A stretch of 64,000 nucleotides of DNA from Candidatus Rifleibacteriota bacterium (GCA_015233155.1 JADFYG010000009.1:46992-110991); one strand, 5' to 3'; shown: positions 53,283 through 62,904, numbered from the stretch's first letter. Numbers and translations: made by a program. The notes: generated by a model from the letters alone, not told the origin.

Positions 53283-53535
53283 GCAGGCGACGCTCACAGG
53301 CTCTGATTACTCGCACCGCCTGCACTACAGCGGCCGCGATTCCCCAGAAGATGCCGAGCAGGACTCCCCATGGAGCGGTTCCAAGCCATTTATCAATTCC
53401 CCAACCGGCCGCCAAACCAAAAGCTATACACAAACCGATCGTCAGCCCCAAAGCAAGCAAATCGCCTACGTCGGCAAGCTTGGCGGTCCATCCTTTTTTT
53501 TCAGTACCGGGCAAAAAGCTCATCGTGTATACCAC
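53257..53535 (-). CDS. atpZ: AtpZ-like F0F1-ATPase accessory protein
   Basis: 92 residues. The GTG at 53535 has AAAGGA upstream; ATG 53523 would shorten it by 4. Two membrane helices (LLALGLTIGLCIAFGLAAGW and VLLGIFWGIAAAVVQAVRVI) joined by a GIDKWLGTAPWG turn are the AtpZ/AtpI-like signature (the G..lD...gt.P family motif). By family it is an accessory to the atp operon, sometimes linked to Mg2+ or Ca2+. First gene of the operon, 26 bases after the debranching-enzyme stop. Confidence 0.85.
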   Translation of the reverse strand: MVYTMSFLPGTEKKGWTAKLADVGDLLALGLTIGLCIAFGLAAGWGIDKWLGTAPWGVLLGIFWGIAAAVVQAVRVIRACERRLHDTSGGDK

Positions 53536-53561
53536 GCAATCCTTTTCAAGTCAACTTTTTC

Positions 53562-55631
53562 TTACAGTATAAAGGTCGGTCGTTGTCCTTTAATGTCTTC
53601 AACGTAACAGCGAAGAAGTTCGGCCACACTCCAGGCTTGAGCGACACATCCACCGCTTCGATGCGGTGGTTCCCCATCGAAAACCTCAGAAACACTTCCT
53701 ATGCACGCCTCTCCTTCCAGATGCGCGCGCAGCGCTTCTACCATTTCGGCGGCACGAATATGCGCATCCATGGAACCGTGATTCACTTTCAGGTATGCAG
53801 TAATAAATGGTCCGATGAGATAGGACCACACTGTCCCCTGGTGGTATGCTTCATCGCGATGGAGCCGATCTCCTTCGTATAAACCAATGTAGGAATCATC
53901 CATAGGAGCCAGACTACGCAACCCCATTGATGTATAAAGTTTGCGAAATACCGCCTCGATAACTGATTTTTCGTGAGGCGGGTCTATCAGGGAAAATGGC
54001 AGATACACTGCAAACACCTGATTGGGGCGAAAGGCTGCGTCTGTGGAGCTATCCGGGCGGATAACATCCGCCAGATATCCTCCCTCATTGTTCCAAAACG
54101 CACGCCTGAACGAGGCTCGCACCTTTCGTGCAAGCAATGCGGTTTCGCGGGAGATTCCCCGCAAATCCGTGCCATTCGGGAAAATCCTGCCTTCCTGGCT
54201 CTCTCCTGGTATTAATCCCCCGGAGGAATGACCGCTGACGAACATATCCAGCAGCATTTCATATATCTTTAGGGCGTTGTACCAAAGGGCGTTAATCTCG
54301 ACCGCTTTGCCCTCGCGAGGCGTAACGACCCAGTCGTCCACTTTTGCATCCATCCAGGTGAGTTGTATGCCGGCTTCTCCGGCTGATATCAACCCGTCAT
54401 CCGGGTCCATGCGAATCGAGAAATGTGTTCCGTTCTGATATGCCTCGATGATTTCCTTCATCGCCTGAAACAGGTGCTCATAAACGAATGCGTAATCGTC
54501 GGTGTATTCGATATACTTGTACACCGCAAAGAAAAACCAGAGTGACGCATCGACGCTGTTATACAGGGCATCGCTGCCGCGATCGGCAAAACAGTTCGGT
54601 ACGAGGCCGTTTCTTGTGGTCGCGGCAAATGTTCTTAGAATGGAGCGGGCGTCGTCGAACCGCCCCGTCACGAGAGTCAGGCCAGGCAAAGAAATCAGAC
54701 TGTCTCTTCCCCAGTCAGAAAACCATGGATATCCCGCAATAATACTCTTTCCATGGGTGCTGTGACGCCCTACAATGAATTGATCGGCCGCGAGCAGCAA
54801 TCGCCTTATGAGCGGATCTTCGGTGCCCAACCCACCTGCGATTCCGGATAGTCTCTGCTCTTCCTGCTTTCTGGCTTCGAGAACATTGAATGGCAAAACA
54901 GGCGAGTCGGAAAAAACAATAGAAATGTTCCGGCACGATGCGGCATCAGATATGTGTAAACTTCCGTTGGAATAATCGTCCTCGGCAGCATTCAGTCCGC
55001 GATGCGACTCTTCCTGAAGAAAGATGTCACGGTACCAGTATCCATCACATCTGAATTCCCCGTGATCCCATTTCATATAAATCGTGGGTGCATTTGCGAA
55101 GGGTTGAAACGATAGCCCGTTATCGGCAATCTCAGTATTGTTTATGAATCCCGGGTTTTCATACACGTTGCCGTGAAAATCGCGAAACAGAAAATGCGGA
55201 CGAACCCGTAGCTCAATGACTCGTCGGGCCGGAGCGGACACTTTGTATTGAACAACGGTAGCGTTCTTTCCATGAATCATGAAAAGACTTTTTTTGATCA
55301 GAATGTCCTCGATCTGCCATGTCCAGGTGGGGAATGGATCGCGCTCGAACAACTCAAGATGACGATACCCGGCAGGATACAACAGCTTTGCATAACGGTT
55401 GGTAGAAAGCTGGATCTCGTTTCCTTCGACCAATAAACTTTCTTCCAGTCTGGAAACGAGGTTCAGACGCTCAACCGGAGGCCGCATGGAAGCCACGAGG
55501 ACGCCATGATACCTGCGTGTATTCATTCCGGTAATGCTGGAAGACGCGAAGCCGCCGATTCCGTTCGTTACCAGCCACTCCAGTCGTGAAGCCTCTACGA
55601 CATCTCCAAGTATTTCTCTGCCGAATGCCAT
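53562..55631 (-). CDS. Glycogen debranching enzyme (amylo-alpha-1,6-glucosidase type)
   Basis: 689 residues in two parts. The N-terminal beta domain opens with LEWLVTNGIGGFASSSITGM and NTRRYHGVLVASMRPP, the signature of the GDE N-terminal family. The C-terminal (alpha/alpha)6 barrel has IIAGYPWFSDWGRDSLISLP (catalytic region), YKYIEYTDDYAFVYEHLFQA, LTWMDAKVDDWVVTPREGKA and the late DEAYHQGTVWSYLIGPF. By family it releases alpha-1,6-linked glucose from glycogen. No other glycogen gene is in the window. It lies between the TerB-like gene and the atp operon. Confidence 0.93.
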   Translation of the reverse strand: MAFGREILGDVVEASRLEWLVTNGIGGFASSSITGMNTRRYHGVLVASMRPPVERLNLVSRLEESLLVEGNEIQLSTNRYAKLLYPAGYRHLELFERDPFPTWTWQIEDILIKKSLFMIHGKNATVVQYKVSAPARRVIELRVRPHFLFRDFHGNVYENPGFINNTEIADNGLSFQPFANAPTIYMKWDHGEFRCDGYWYRDIFLQEESHRGLNAAEDDYSNGSLHISDAASCRNISIVFSDSPVLPFNVLEARKQEEQRLSGIAGGLGTEDPLIRRLLLAADQFIVGRHSTHGKSIIAGYPWFSDWGRDSLISLPGLTLVTGRFDDARSILRTFAATTRNGLVPNCFADRGSDALYNSVDASLWFFFAVYKYIEYTDDYAFVYEHLFQAMKEIIEAYQNGTHFSIRMDPDDGLISAGEAGIQLTWMDAKVDDWVVTPREGKAVEINALWYNALKIYEMLLDMFVSGHSSGGLIPGESQEGRIFPNGTDLRGISRETALLARKVRASFRRAFWNNEGGYLADVIRPDSSTDAAFRPNQVFAVYLPFSLIDPPHEKSVIEAVFRKLYTSMGLRSLAPMDDSYIGLYEGDRLHRDEAYHQGTVWSYLIGPFITAYLKVNHGSMDAHIRAAEMVEALRAHLEGEACIGSVSEVFDGEPPHRSGGCVAQAWSVAELLRCYVEDIKGQRPTFIL

Positions 55632-55635
55632 GTGA

Positions 55636-56172
55636 TTATAAAAGGTTCAGTTGCCAGATCTCTTTCAATTGTCGAATGAAGCGCATTTCATCCGGAGAAT
55701 ACTCGCCGTCTCGCTTCATGATCGTTTTTACGGCATTCTTAATCGCTGTCAATCCTTTTGTAGACAAACGCTCAGCCAGCTCCTGCATGGAGCCGACGAT
55801 CAGCGCATCGTTATCTTTCACTTCCATGTCAGCGATCTCATCTAGCAGTGCTTGTAGAAAATCGATGCTTCCACGGTCGGTCTCCTCGCGCTCGTATCCT
55901 TCGGCTTCGAAAATTTCCTGCAGGAATTTGGCTATCGGCCGCAGTTTGTCCTCGGTGGCTTCGTAGGTGATGCCAGCGGCGGTCAGAAGAATAACGCCTA
56001 CGCCGGTCTCGATACCACATTCATCTTCGTCGTCATCGTCGTCGTCGTCATCATTGTCGCCATCTTCATCTTCTTCATCATCATCTTCGTATTCAAATTC
56101 ATCTTCTTTGTTATCGCGGTCTTCATCGAGATCATCGACTTCCTCAATATCTTCATCTTTTTTCTTTGTCAT
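55636..56172 (-). CDS. Acidic TerB-like protein
   Basis: 178 residues. The first 50 residues are almost wholly Asp/Glu, including a run of eight Asp, coded by a GAY/GAW-rich tract. The remainder is helical (LRPIAKFLQEIFEAEGYERE, SIDFLQALLDEIADMEVKDN, LTAIKNAVKTIMKRDGEYSP) and resembles the TerB tellurite-resistance fold, which also has acidic helices. It is 5 bases from the debranching-enzyme start. The acidic head may bind cations or basic proteins. Function is not known. Confidence 0.65.
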   Translation of the reverse strand: MTKKKDEDIEEVDDLDEDRDNKEDEFEYEDDDEEDEDGDNDDDDDDDDEDECGIETGVGVILLTAAGITYEATEDKLRPIAKFLQEIFEAEGYEREETDRGSIDFLQALLDEIADMEVKDNDALIVGSMQELAERLSTKGLTAIKNAVKTIMKRDGEYSPDEMRFIRQLKEIWQLNLL

Positions 56173-56228
56173 GATGCGTCGTCACCCTTCGTTTTGTTTT
56201 CGTATCAGAGATGATATCCGTGGCTTCA

Positions 56229-57842
56229 CTAGTTCACGGTCTTTCTCAGGTAGTAATCGTAATCGCCTTCGTAAACCTTCAATGCCCCGTGATCGACTTC
56301 GAAGACCCGATTGACAAGATGATGCAGAAAGTAACGATCATGGCTGACGATTATGACCGTCCCCTGGAAGTCTTTCAGCGCCTCCAGAAGAACTTCACGG
56401 CTTGCGATATCGAGATGGTTCGTCGGCTCATCCAGAATAAGAAAATTGATCGGCTGAGTCAAAAGACATGCCAGCATTACGCGCGTTTTTTCTCCGCCGG
56501 AAAGAATTGAAACCTTCTTGTCGGAATCGTCACCGGAAAACTGGAAGGCTCCCAGGAGATTCTTGATGAAACCAACCGTAGCCATGGGCAAGCGTTCCTG
56601 GATTTCTTCGAAGACTGTTCGATCCGGTTTCAGGACATCGCATGAATACTGGCTGAAATAACCCATCTGAACGCTGGCTCCGAGGCTGCAAGTACCGCCG
56701 GTCGCTTCGGTCTGCTGGCTGATGACCTTGAGTAAGGTGGACTTTCCCGCGCCATTGACGCCGGTGAGAGCAATCTTATTACCCCTTACCACTGTTCCGG
56801 TGACACCGGAGAATACAGGCAGCAGCTTTCCGTCAGGCAGCGTCCAGGACTTTGCCAGATTCTTGAAGTCAACAACTACGTCTCCACTGCGCCTGATGGG
56901 ATTGAATTTGAATTTTATTATCTTTGGATCTGGAGGTATGACGATGCGCTCTATTTTCTCGATGGTTTTGACCCTGGACTGCACCTGGGCGGCGTGAGAA
57001 GCCCGGGCGGCAAAACGTGCGATGAACTCCTCTTCCTTGGCAAGCATGGCCTGTTGGCGCTTTTGGGATGAAAGCAGCTGCTCCCGACGCAGAATTCTTT
57101 CCCGCAGGTAAAAATCATAGTCACCGCTGTAAGTTGTTATTGTCTCGCCCGCCACTTCTATGGTCCGTGTGCAGATCCTGGTCATGAATTCACGGTCGTG
57201 ACTCGTCATGACAAGGGCGCCTTTGAAACTCTTCAACCAGCTTTCCAGCCAGATGATGGATTCGATGTCCAGATGGTTGGTTGGCTCGTCTATGAGCAGT
57301 ACATCAGGATTCAGCAGGAGAATTCGTGCAAGAGCAATCCGCATTCTCCAGCCACCCGAAAAGCTTTCAACCGCTTGTTCCCAGCGTTCAGGGCCTATGC
57401 CCAATCCGGTGAGGATGGTTTGAGCGTGAGTTTCCTTTTCGTAGCCATCCAGGTGGAGGAATTCCTCCTGCAATTTGCCATACCGCTCCATGTCAGAATC
57501 GGAAAAATTGCCGGATGGATCAGCCATACGATGTTCAAGCTCATGTAGTTTTTTCCCGAGCTCGTAGACTTTGCCTGCGCCTGCCAGGACTTCCTGGAGG
57601 GCCGAATGACCCGACATTTCGCCAACACTCTGTGAGAAATACCCAATAACGATGCCTGGATTTACAAGTATTTCCCCTTCATCGGGGTGTTCTTCTCCGG
57701 TGATGAGCCGGAACACCGTCGTCTTGCCCGCTCCGTTGGGGCCGACCAGTCCGATTTTATCCGCGGGACGAACGAGAAAATTGGCATTCTGAAAGAGTAT
57801 ACGTTTGCCGTAGACGACTTTAACATTGGACAGATTGATCAT
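56229..57842 (-). CDS. ABC-F family ATPase
   Basis: 537 residues, two ABC domains and no membrane segment. Domain 1: GLVGPNGAGKTTVFRLITGE, signature ESFSGGWRMRIALARILLLN, Walker B LLIDEPTNHLD. Domain 2: ALTGVNGAGKSTLLKVISQQ, signature SILSGGEKTRVMLACLLTQP, Walker B FLILDEPTNHLD. The charged helical linker between them (about 235-300, EEEFIARFAARASHAAQVQS) is the P-site tRNA-interacting motif of ABC-F proteins. These act on the ribosome, in translation or antibiotic protection. No C-terminal coiled coil as in Uup. The exact subfamily is undecided. Confidence 0.93.
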   Translation of the reverse strand: MINLSNVKVVYGKRILFQNANFLVRPADKIGLVGPNGAGKTTVFRLITGEEHPDEGEILVNPGIVIGYFSQSVGEMSGHSALQEVLAGAGKVYELGKKLHELEHRMADPSGNFSDSDMERYGKLQEEFLHLDGYEKETHAQTILTGLGIGPERWEQAVESFSGGWRMRIALARILLLNPDVLLIDEPTNHLDIESIIWLESWLKSFKGALVMTSHDREFMTRICTRTIEVAGETITTYSGDYDFYLRERILRREQLLSSQKRQQAMLAKEEEFIARFAARASHAAQVQSRVKTIEKIERIVIPPDPKIIKFKFNPIRRSGDVVVDFKNLAKSWTLPDGKLLPVFSGVTGTVVRGNKIALTGVNGAGKSTLLKVISQQTEATGGTCSLGASVQMGYFSQYSCDVLKPDRTVFEEIQERLPMATVGFIKNLLGAFQFSGDDSDKKVSILSGGEKTRVMLACLLTQPINFLILDEPTNHLDIASREVLLEALKDFQGTVIIVSHDRYFLHHLVNRVFEVDHGALKVYEGDYDYYLRKTVN

Positions 57843-57922
57843 AGCTAGTGAATCTAGCCTGATTGAGAGAGATCGTCAATAGCTTATGCTATTATTTTTT
57901 ACGACGAATATAGCCGGGCGTC

Positions 57923-59656
57923 CTATCTTGCATGGGATGCGGCAAGCAACATAAGCCCCAGGATAACGTGCTCGGCAGATTTGTGACGGTGGGAAGATCG
58001 CGACGAATGCGAGGTGTCGGTCAGCCCTTCGCCGTTAGATGCTGCTGCAATTGAGGCGTTTGCAGAAATATGAATATATTTCGAACGTTTAGCAGCGGGT
58101 GAAAGCGTCGGATCATCAGACGAAATCCATGGTCCACGTGAAACGGGCGTCCCATCGGTCTCGATGGAACAAACACGTCGATCGGCGCACTCGATAACCG
58201 CCTGAGAGTCACGCAATGCCCCCTCCGCCGCAGCAATTTCATCTTTTTGCGCATCCTGAGCCTGAGCAGACAAAGCAGTCTGCTCATTTTTAGGCGACTC
58301 TGCAGCAGGTGCGATTTTTTTTGCGGAAGCAATTTCAATCGGCTTCGAAGTCGCTACAACTTCTTTTTTCTTTTCGGTCGTGCTCACAGTCGAACTCACA
58401 TCCGGCTTTTTCACGATCTGCAAAGATCCGGAATCAGCAGCCCATTCGATGGGTGTTCGCCCATCGGCATCCGGAGCCGAAGAATTGGCACCGCGAGCCA
58501 GCAGCACACGTGAAGCAACCGCTGAATTGTTTCCGGCAGCCGCATGCAACGGGGTTATTCCGGATGAATCACAGGCGTTGAGGTCAGCTCCCTGGCGAAG
58601 CAGCGTTTCGATGACATCACGGTGATTGCCGGCAGCAGCATAATGCAGCGGAGTCCAGCCAAAATCATCACGCTGATTCACCATCGACCCGGATTTCAAC
58701 AGATCGGTGACTATGGTTTCTTTTCCCAGGAAAGAAGCTACGTGAAGTGGCGTAGCTCCGGTCGAGTCACGCAAATTAAGTGTCCTGGGATCAGCGACAC
58801 ACAAGGCACGCACAGTTTCGAAGTCACCAGAACGAATCGCCGAAAAAACAGTGTTGCTTATTGCGGATTCCTGACTTTCAACTTCTTCAACGGCAACCGA
58901 ATTAGCCAGGGCTTCATCTTCCGCGTTTGCCACAACTTCTTTTTCGTCAGAAATTTGATTTTGAGCGGCTGGCGGCGTGGCAACAACAGATGCAGTTGCG
59001 ACCTTCGATGGAACCCTGTTCGAGGCCGGCGTATCAAGAGCGATGGTGTCGTTGGCAAGAGATGCCGATGCAAATAGCGCCTCGACATTCTGGTGGCCGG
59101 CTTCACGCGCCCAGTCACGGGGTGTTTTGCCGAAGCCATCCCGCATCGTGAAGTCAGCACCGGCGCCGAGAAGCGTCATGACCATTTTCGTGGAGCCGTT
59201 TCCGGCTGCTGCATGCAGAGGAGTTATTGCCTGATTGTCGCGACTGTTTACCGAGGCTCCACGGGAAAGAAGCAACTCCGCAGCGGAAATATGATCGGCG
59301 GCGACCGCATAATGCAGAGGAGTCCAGCCAGCCCGGTCTGTTACTGAAACGGGAACGCCATGGTCGAGAACCCACGTCATATCGACACAAGCGCCCATGA
59401 AGGCCAGAATATGCAGTGCAACGGCACCTGAGGCGTCGCGTGAAAGCAGAAGATCCGGCGCTCGTTCGGCAAGTTGTTTCCAGTTTTCCGAACGACCATC
59501 TTTCAGCGCCGAGAAGAGACTATCTGCATCGGCTGTAGAGTGAGCCTGTTTTACACGCAGATCTTCTATCAACACTTTGGATGTAAGTGCGTAACAACCG
59601 GGAGCTCCGGCGAAAATTACAGCCACGAGCCAAATCATGATCAATCGACGAAACAT
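57923..59656 (-). CDS. Exported ankyrin-repeat protein (possible lipoprotein)
   Basis: 577 residues. Signal peptide with a possible lipobox AGAPGC at residue 21. Ankyrin block 1 (about 75-200) includes AGWTPLHYAVAADHISAAEL and AITPLHAAAGNGSTKMVMTL; block 2 (about 270-405) includes GATPLHVASFLGKETIVTDL, FGWTPLHYAAAGNHRDVIET and GITPLHAAAGNNSAVASRVL. Blocks are joined by a Pro/Val/Glu linker. The C-terminal 150 residues are low-complexity with a Ser/His/Arg stretch and a weak hydrophobic end (HVILGLMLLAASHAR). The two blocks share repeat order, consistent with an internal duplication. The cargo is unknown. Confidence 0.82.
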   Translation of the reverse strand: MFRRLIMIWLVAVIFAGAPGCYALTSKVLIEDLRVKQAHSTADADSLFSALKDGRSENWKQLAERAPDLLLSRDASGAVALHILAFMGACVDMTWVLDHGVPVSVTDRAGWTPLHYAVAADHISAAELLLSRGASVNSRDNQAITPLHAAAGNGSTKMVMTLLGAGADFTMRDGFGKTPRDWAREAGHQNVEALFASASLANDTIALDTPASNRVPSKVATASVVATPPAAQNQISDEKEVVANAEDEALANSVAVEEVESQESAISNTVFSAIRSGDFETVRALCVADPRTLNLRDSTGATPLHVASFLGKETIVTDLLKSGSMVNQRDDFGWTPLHYAAAGNHRDVIETLLRQGADLNACDSSGITPLHAAAGNNSAVASRVLLARGANSSAPDADGRTPIEWAADSGSLQIVKKPDVSSTVSTTEKKKEVVATSKPIEIASAKKIAPAAESPKNEQTALSAQAQDAQKDEIAAAEGALRDSQAVIECADRRVCSIETDGTPVSRGPWISSDDPTLSPAAKRSKYIHISANASIAAASNGEGLTDTSHSSRSSHRHKSAEHVILGLMLLAASHAR

Positions 59657-59880
59657 AATAAAAATCCTCCGGTATACACATATAGTTTAGGGCCATATAT
59701 TTACCGAAAGAAATATACATCATTTTCATGCAATCGCAAAAAAATAAAAGAGCAACTTGCAAAATTTTGGACAATACCTGCTATTTGATGGACGAACATT
59801 TCGTGCCGATAATCTGAGAAGATATCACCTCCCGGGTGACGACCTTGCCGTCACTCATTTCCCAAAAAGGATTCTATCTG

Positions 59881-60570
59881 ATGGACTGGCTTCGCTCTTT
59901 CGTCGATCTTGTTCTGCATCTGGATGTGCATCTTGCACAAATTGTCAGTCAATATGGCGTCTATGTCTACGGTATCCTTTTCACCGTCATTTTTGCGGAG
60001 ACCGGATTTGTGGCAACGCCCTTCCTGCCAGGAGACTCACTACTTTTTGCAGCCGGAGCGATAGCCGCAACCGGAGGAATGAATCCGCATCTTCTGTTTC
60101 TTGTTCTGGCCTTGGCGGCGATACTGGGCGACAACGTCAATTACTGGATCGGACGATGGATCGGCCCCAAAGTATTCGCGCGCGAAAAATCCTGGTTACT
60201 GAATCCGGAACACCTGCAACGAACCCACGATTTTTATGAAAAACATGGTGGAAAAACCATAGTAATAGCCAAATTCATGCCCATCATCAGAACTTTTGCT
60301 CCATTCGTTGCAGGGATCGGTAAGATGACATATCCGGTGTTTCTCATGTTCAATATATCAGGCGGAATTTTTTGGGTTTCAAGTCTGCTGTATGCGGGAT
60401 ATTTCTTCGGAAATATGCCGATCGTGAAGAATCATTTCAGCTTCGTCATCATGACGATCATATTCGTTTCACTCCTGCCGGCGATTACCGAATTCATAAA
60501 ACACAGCCGTGCGGCAGGCCAATCCGCTGTAGCAGGTAATGCGGCAAATACATCCGAAAAAAAGGTGTGA
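59881..60570 (+). CDS. DedA/SNARE-associated family membrane protein
   Basis: ATG 59881 with AAAAGGA eight bases upstream gives 229 residues; the longer frame from 59836 is rejected. Four to six hydrophobic segments. ETGFVATPFLPGDSLLFAAG holds the conserved E...P.PGD motif, with a paired NYWIGRWIGPKVF, YEKHGGKTIVIAKFMPIIRT and FAPFVAGIGKMTYPVFL, the family core. DedA proteins flip or transport lipids (undecaprenyl phosphate, phosphatidylethanolamine) and support membrane potential. It converges on the binding-protein gene with 8 bases between stops. Confidence 0.94.
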   Translation: MDWLRSFVDLVLHLDVHLAQIVSQYGVYVYGILFTVIFAETGFVATPFLPGDSLLFAAGAIAATGGMNPHLLFLVLALAAILGDNVNYWIGRWIGPKVFAREKSWLLNPEHLQRTHDFYEKHGGKTIVIAKFMPIIRTFAPFVAGIGKMTYPVFLMFNISGGIFWVSSLLYAGYFFGNMPIVKNHFSFVIMTIIFVSLLPAITEFIKHSRAAGQSAVAGNAANTSEKKV

Positions 60571-60578
60571 ACACCCAT

Positions 60579-62282
60579 TCAGTTTTTGGGAGGCTCAGGC
60601 TGCCCCTGATTTTGCCCCTGCGATTGCGGGACGAGCCAGATCTGGCGATATAAGATAAACTGCGCCCCCATGGTGGTAATGTGCAGGCCACGAACATTTG
60701 CCTGTGGAAGCACATGCGTCGTGTAATGATAGATGAATACCCATGGTGCATCATCGACTATCATTTGTTCAGCGCGCTGATACAGCGGAATGCGATCTTT
60801 CGGATCTATTTCGAAACGCGCCCGTTCAACAAGCTCATCTACCTTCGGGTTGGAATATCGTGCAAAATTGCCTTCCCGACCGATGTTTTTTGAATGAAAC
60901 AATGTATATAAAAAATTGTCCGGATCCGGATAATCTACAGTCCATCCCATTCTGAAGAAGCTCACCTCGCCGTTTTCAACGGACTTGAAATGTTCCGGAA
61001 ACTCGACTTCCTTCAGAATGCATGTGATGCCTATATCGCGCAGATTGGCCAGAATGAATTCACTGCTGCGTTCATGAGACGGGTCGCGATTGAATTGAAG
61101 CGTGATCTCCGGAAAACCTTTTCCATCGGGATACCCGGCCTCAGCAAGAAGCTTTTTTGCCCGCTCAGGATCGTATGAATATCCACGCAATGCCGGGTTG
61201 AATGCAGTGATCCCGGGAGGGAGAACCCCCTTGGCGATCCGCGCGCGATCATTCAGAATAAGCTTGACTATGGTTTCACGATCAATGGCAAAGTTTATCG
61301 CCTGGCGCACCTTTACGTTGTCGAATGGAGGTTTTGTCACATTCATTCCCAGGTAATAGGTTCCCCAGCGGCTTGTCTCCTGGAAAAGCGGGGCCAGAAG
61401 CGGATCTGATTTCACGTTCTTGTATTCCGGATCCGGGACATTTGTCTCCATAAGTTCCCCGCGTTTGAACATGGCAAACGAATCTTTTTCTTCCTTTATG
61501 AAGGGAAACTCAAGACGATCGAGATAGGGCCTGCCGCGGAAATAATTCTGATTTGCCTTCAGGATCAATGTATCACCTTGCTTACCCGATGAGATGAAGG
61601 GTCCTGTACCAACGGGGTCAGTGCCAAAATTCGGCCGTTCAGCGTCTTCCCGTGGGACGATGAAAGCATTTGGCAAAGCGAGAAGCGAAAGGAAGGGCGC
61701 GAACGGTTTTTCGAGAGAGATGGCAATACTATCCGAGGCGAGAACCTGGATTCCGGAGATATTCGGCGCTGATCCGGCGGCATATGCTTCCGAGCCCTTT
61801 ATGACTAGAAAAAGCTTTCCTCGCGGCATTTTTGTCTTTGGATCAAGAAGACGATGAAACGAATACGAAACATCTTCGGCGGTAAGAAGGCGACCGCCGT
61901 TATTCGTGGGACGCCCTTCCGCTCCGAATGTGGCGTGAAAACGGATATCGTTGCGCAGTTTTATAGTATAGGTCAAACGATCGGAACTTACTTTCCAGCT
62001 CTCTGCGATGGCCGGAACAACACGAGCTTCAGGGTCGAATTCGACGAGACCGTCGAAAATCTGCCGGGCCACTTCGTGCGAAAACGAGTCTCCTATGGCG
62101 CGTGGATCGAGCGTAATGACAGGCGATGGGAAAGCCCGCCGGAATGTTCCGCCATAGACCGGCACCTTGGATTCGGCTGCTGGTGTACCATTGCCACCTG
62201 GCACCGGCGGAGCTTCTCCGCATCCAGCCGAGAAGAGGATGGCAAACAAAAGGAATATCGTTCTAAGTAGTAGTCGTATCAT
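60579..62282 (-). CDS. Oligopeptide-type ABC transporter binding lipoprotein (family 5)
   Basis: ATG 62282 follows GGAGAGG and gives 567 residues. The longer frame from 62396 begins in a dispersed repeat and is rejected. Signal peptide with lipobox LFSAGC (Cys21). Then GGTFRRAFPSPVITLDPRAI, EVARQIFDGLVEFDPEARVV, AESWKVSSDRLTYTIKLRND and VRQAINFAIDRETIVKLILN, all typical of DppA/OppA-type solute-binding proteins. The C-terminus (IDPKDRIPLYQRAEQMIVDD, APWVFIYHYT) agrees. No permease or ATPase genes of this system are in the window. Confidence 0.93.
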   Translation of the reverse strand: MIRLLLRTIFLLFAILFSAGCGEAPPVPGGNGTPAAESKVPVYGGTFRRAFPSPVITLDPRAIGDSFSHEVARQIFDGLVEFDPEARVVPAIAESWKVSSDRLTYTIKLRNDIRFHATFGAEGRPTNNGGRLLTAEDVSYSFHRLLDPKTKMPRGKLFLVIKGSEAYAAGSAPNISGIQVLASDSIAISLEKPFAPFLSLLALPNAFIVPREDAERPNFGTDPVGTGPFISSGKQGDTLILKANQNYFRGRPYLDRLEFPFIKEEKDSFAMFKRGELMETNVPDPEYKNVKSDPLLAPLFQETSRWGTYYLGMNVTKPPFDNVKVRQAINFAIDRETIVKLILNDRARIAKGVLPPGITAFNPALRGYSYDPERAKKLLAEAGYPDGKGFPEITLQFNRDPSHERSSEFILANLRDIGITCILKEVEFPEHFKSVENGEVSFFRMGWTVDYPDPDNFLYTLFHSKNIGREGNFARYSNPKVDELVERARFEIDPKDRIPLYQRAEQMIVDDAPWVFIYHYTTHVLPQANVRGLHITTMGAQFILYRQIWLVPQSQGQNQGQPEPPKN

Positions 62283-62360
62283 ATGTAAGACCTCTCCAAG
62301 ATCGGAGCTTAACACGGTTTCCCCGAATTCGACAAGAGTCGAACGCTTGTCCTCAGGGGC

Positions 62361-62436
62361 ATTTAATTCTCCGTCGCTGAATAGCTTGAATAGCATGGTT
62401 TCACTTCAAGGTAGGGCGGGACCGCTGGGCCCGCCG
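62361..62436 (+). repeat. Dispersed GC-rich element, copy A2
   Basis: ATTTAATTCTCCGTCGCTGA, then ATAGCTTGAATAGCATGGTT and TCACTTCAAGGTAGGGCGGG. The first 60 bases match copy A1 with only a few differences. The GGTAGGGCGGG arm (62410-62420) pairs with CCCGCCCTACC at 62463-62473, forming a hairpin. It lies in the 196-base gap between the binding lipoprotein and the membrane-protein genes. Confidence 0.8.
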
Positions 62437-62478
62437 ACGTTGGATGCGGCTTGCGCAGCGGCCCCGCCCTACCCAGGG

Positions 62479-62904
62479 TCAATCATGGGTTGAGTCCTGG
62501 ATAATCGTTGCCTTTTCGGCGGCCTCATTAAGGGTTACCGTGATCGGGAAACTCATGAATACTTTGACGATCATTCCATACAGAAGCGGCAAAAGAGACA
62601 TGGAAAGCGCACCCCCAAGGTGAGAGGCATCTTCAAGATTTCCCAGAATCGTGATGAAGCCGCACAACGTGGCTGTCGAGCCACAGGCAAGGCAAAGGTC
62701 ACCAAAAGCATTCACTATAGTTATATGCTCACGAATCTCTGAAGCGGAGACTTCTTCATTTCGTCGCGACATCACAAGATAACCCAGCGTTTTCAGACAG
62801 CGGGAAGGCGATACCGAGAGAGCCAGTAGCAGGCCCGGCATGATCACGGCCAGCACCGCTGTTGATAAACTGAGATAAAATTTCACGTTGACATCCGCAA
62901 ACAT
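62479..62904 (-). CDS. Short MotA/ExbB-like membrane protein
   Basis: 141 residues with three or four membrane segments. The N-terminus VNVKFYLSLSTAVLAVIMPG, LLLALSVSPSRCLKTLGYL matches the second helix and following positions of MotA (compare ...SLLIVVGGTLAALLISFPL). The C-terminal part FGDLCLACGSTATLCGFITI, LGNLEDASHLGGALSMSLLP and LLYGMIVKVFMSFPITVTL matches MotA helices 3 and 4. The large cytoplasmic loop between them in MotA is missing. By family it would be an ion-channel stator subunit. No MotB or ExbD is recognised here. Confidence 0.65.
   Translation of the reverse strand: MFADVNVKFYLSLSTAVLAVIMPGLLLALSVSPSRCLKTLGYLVMSRRNEEVSASEIREHITIVNAFGDLCLACGSTATLCGFITILGNLEDASHLGGALSMSLLPLLYGMIVKVFMSFPITVTLNEAAEKATIIQDSTHD

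Noticed and set aside
53526..53554. TTGACT-N17-TATACA on the minus strand before atpZ
   Set aside because: Good by spacing, but transcription would begin at or inside the start codon of atpZ, so it is probably chance.
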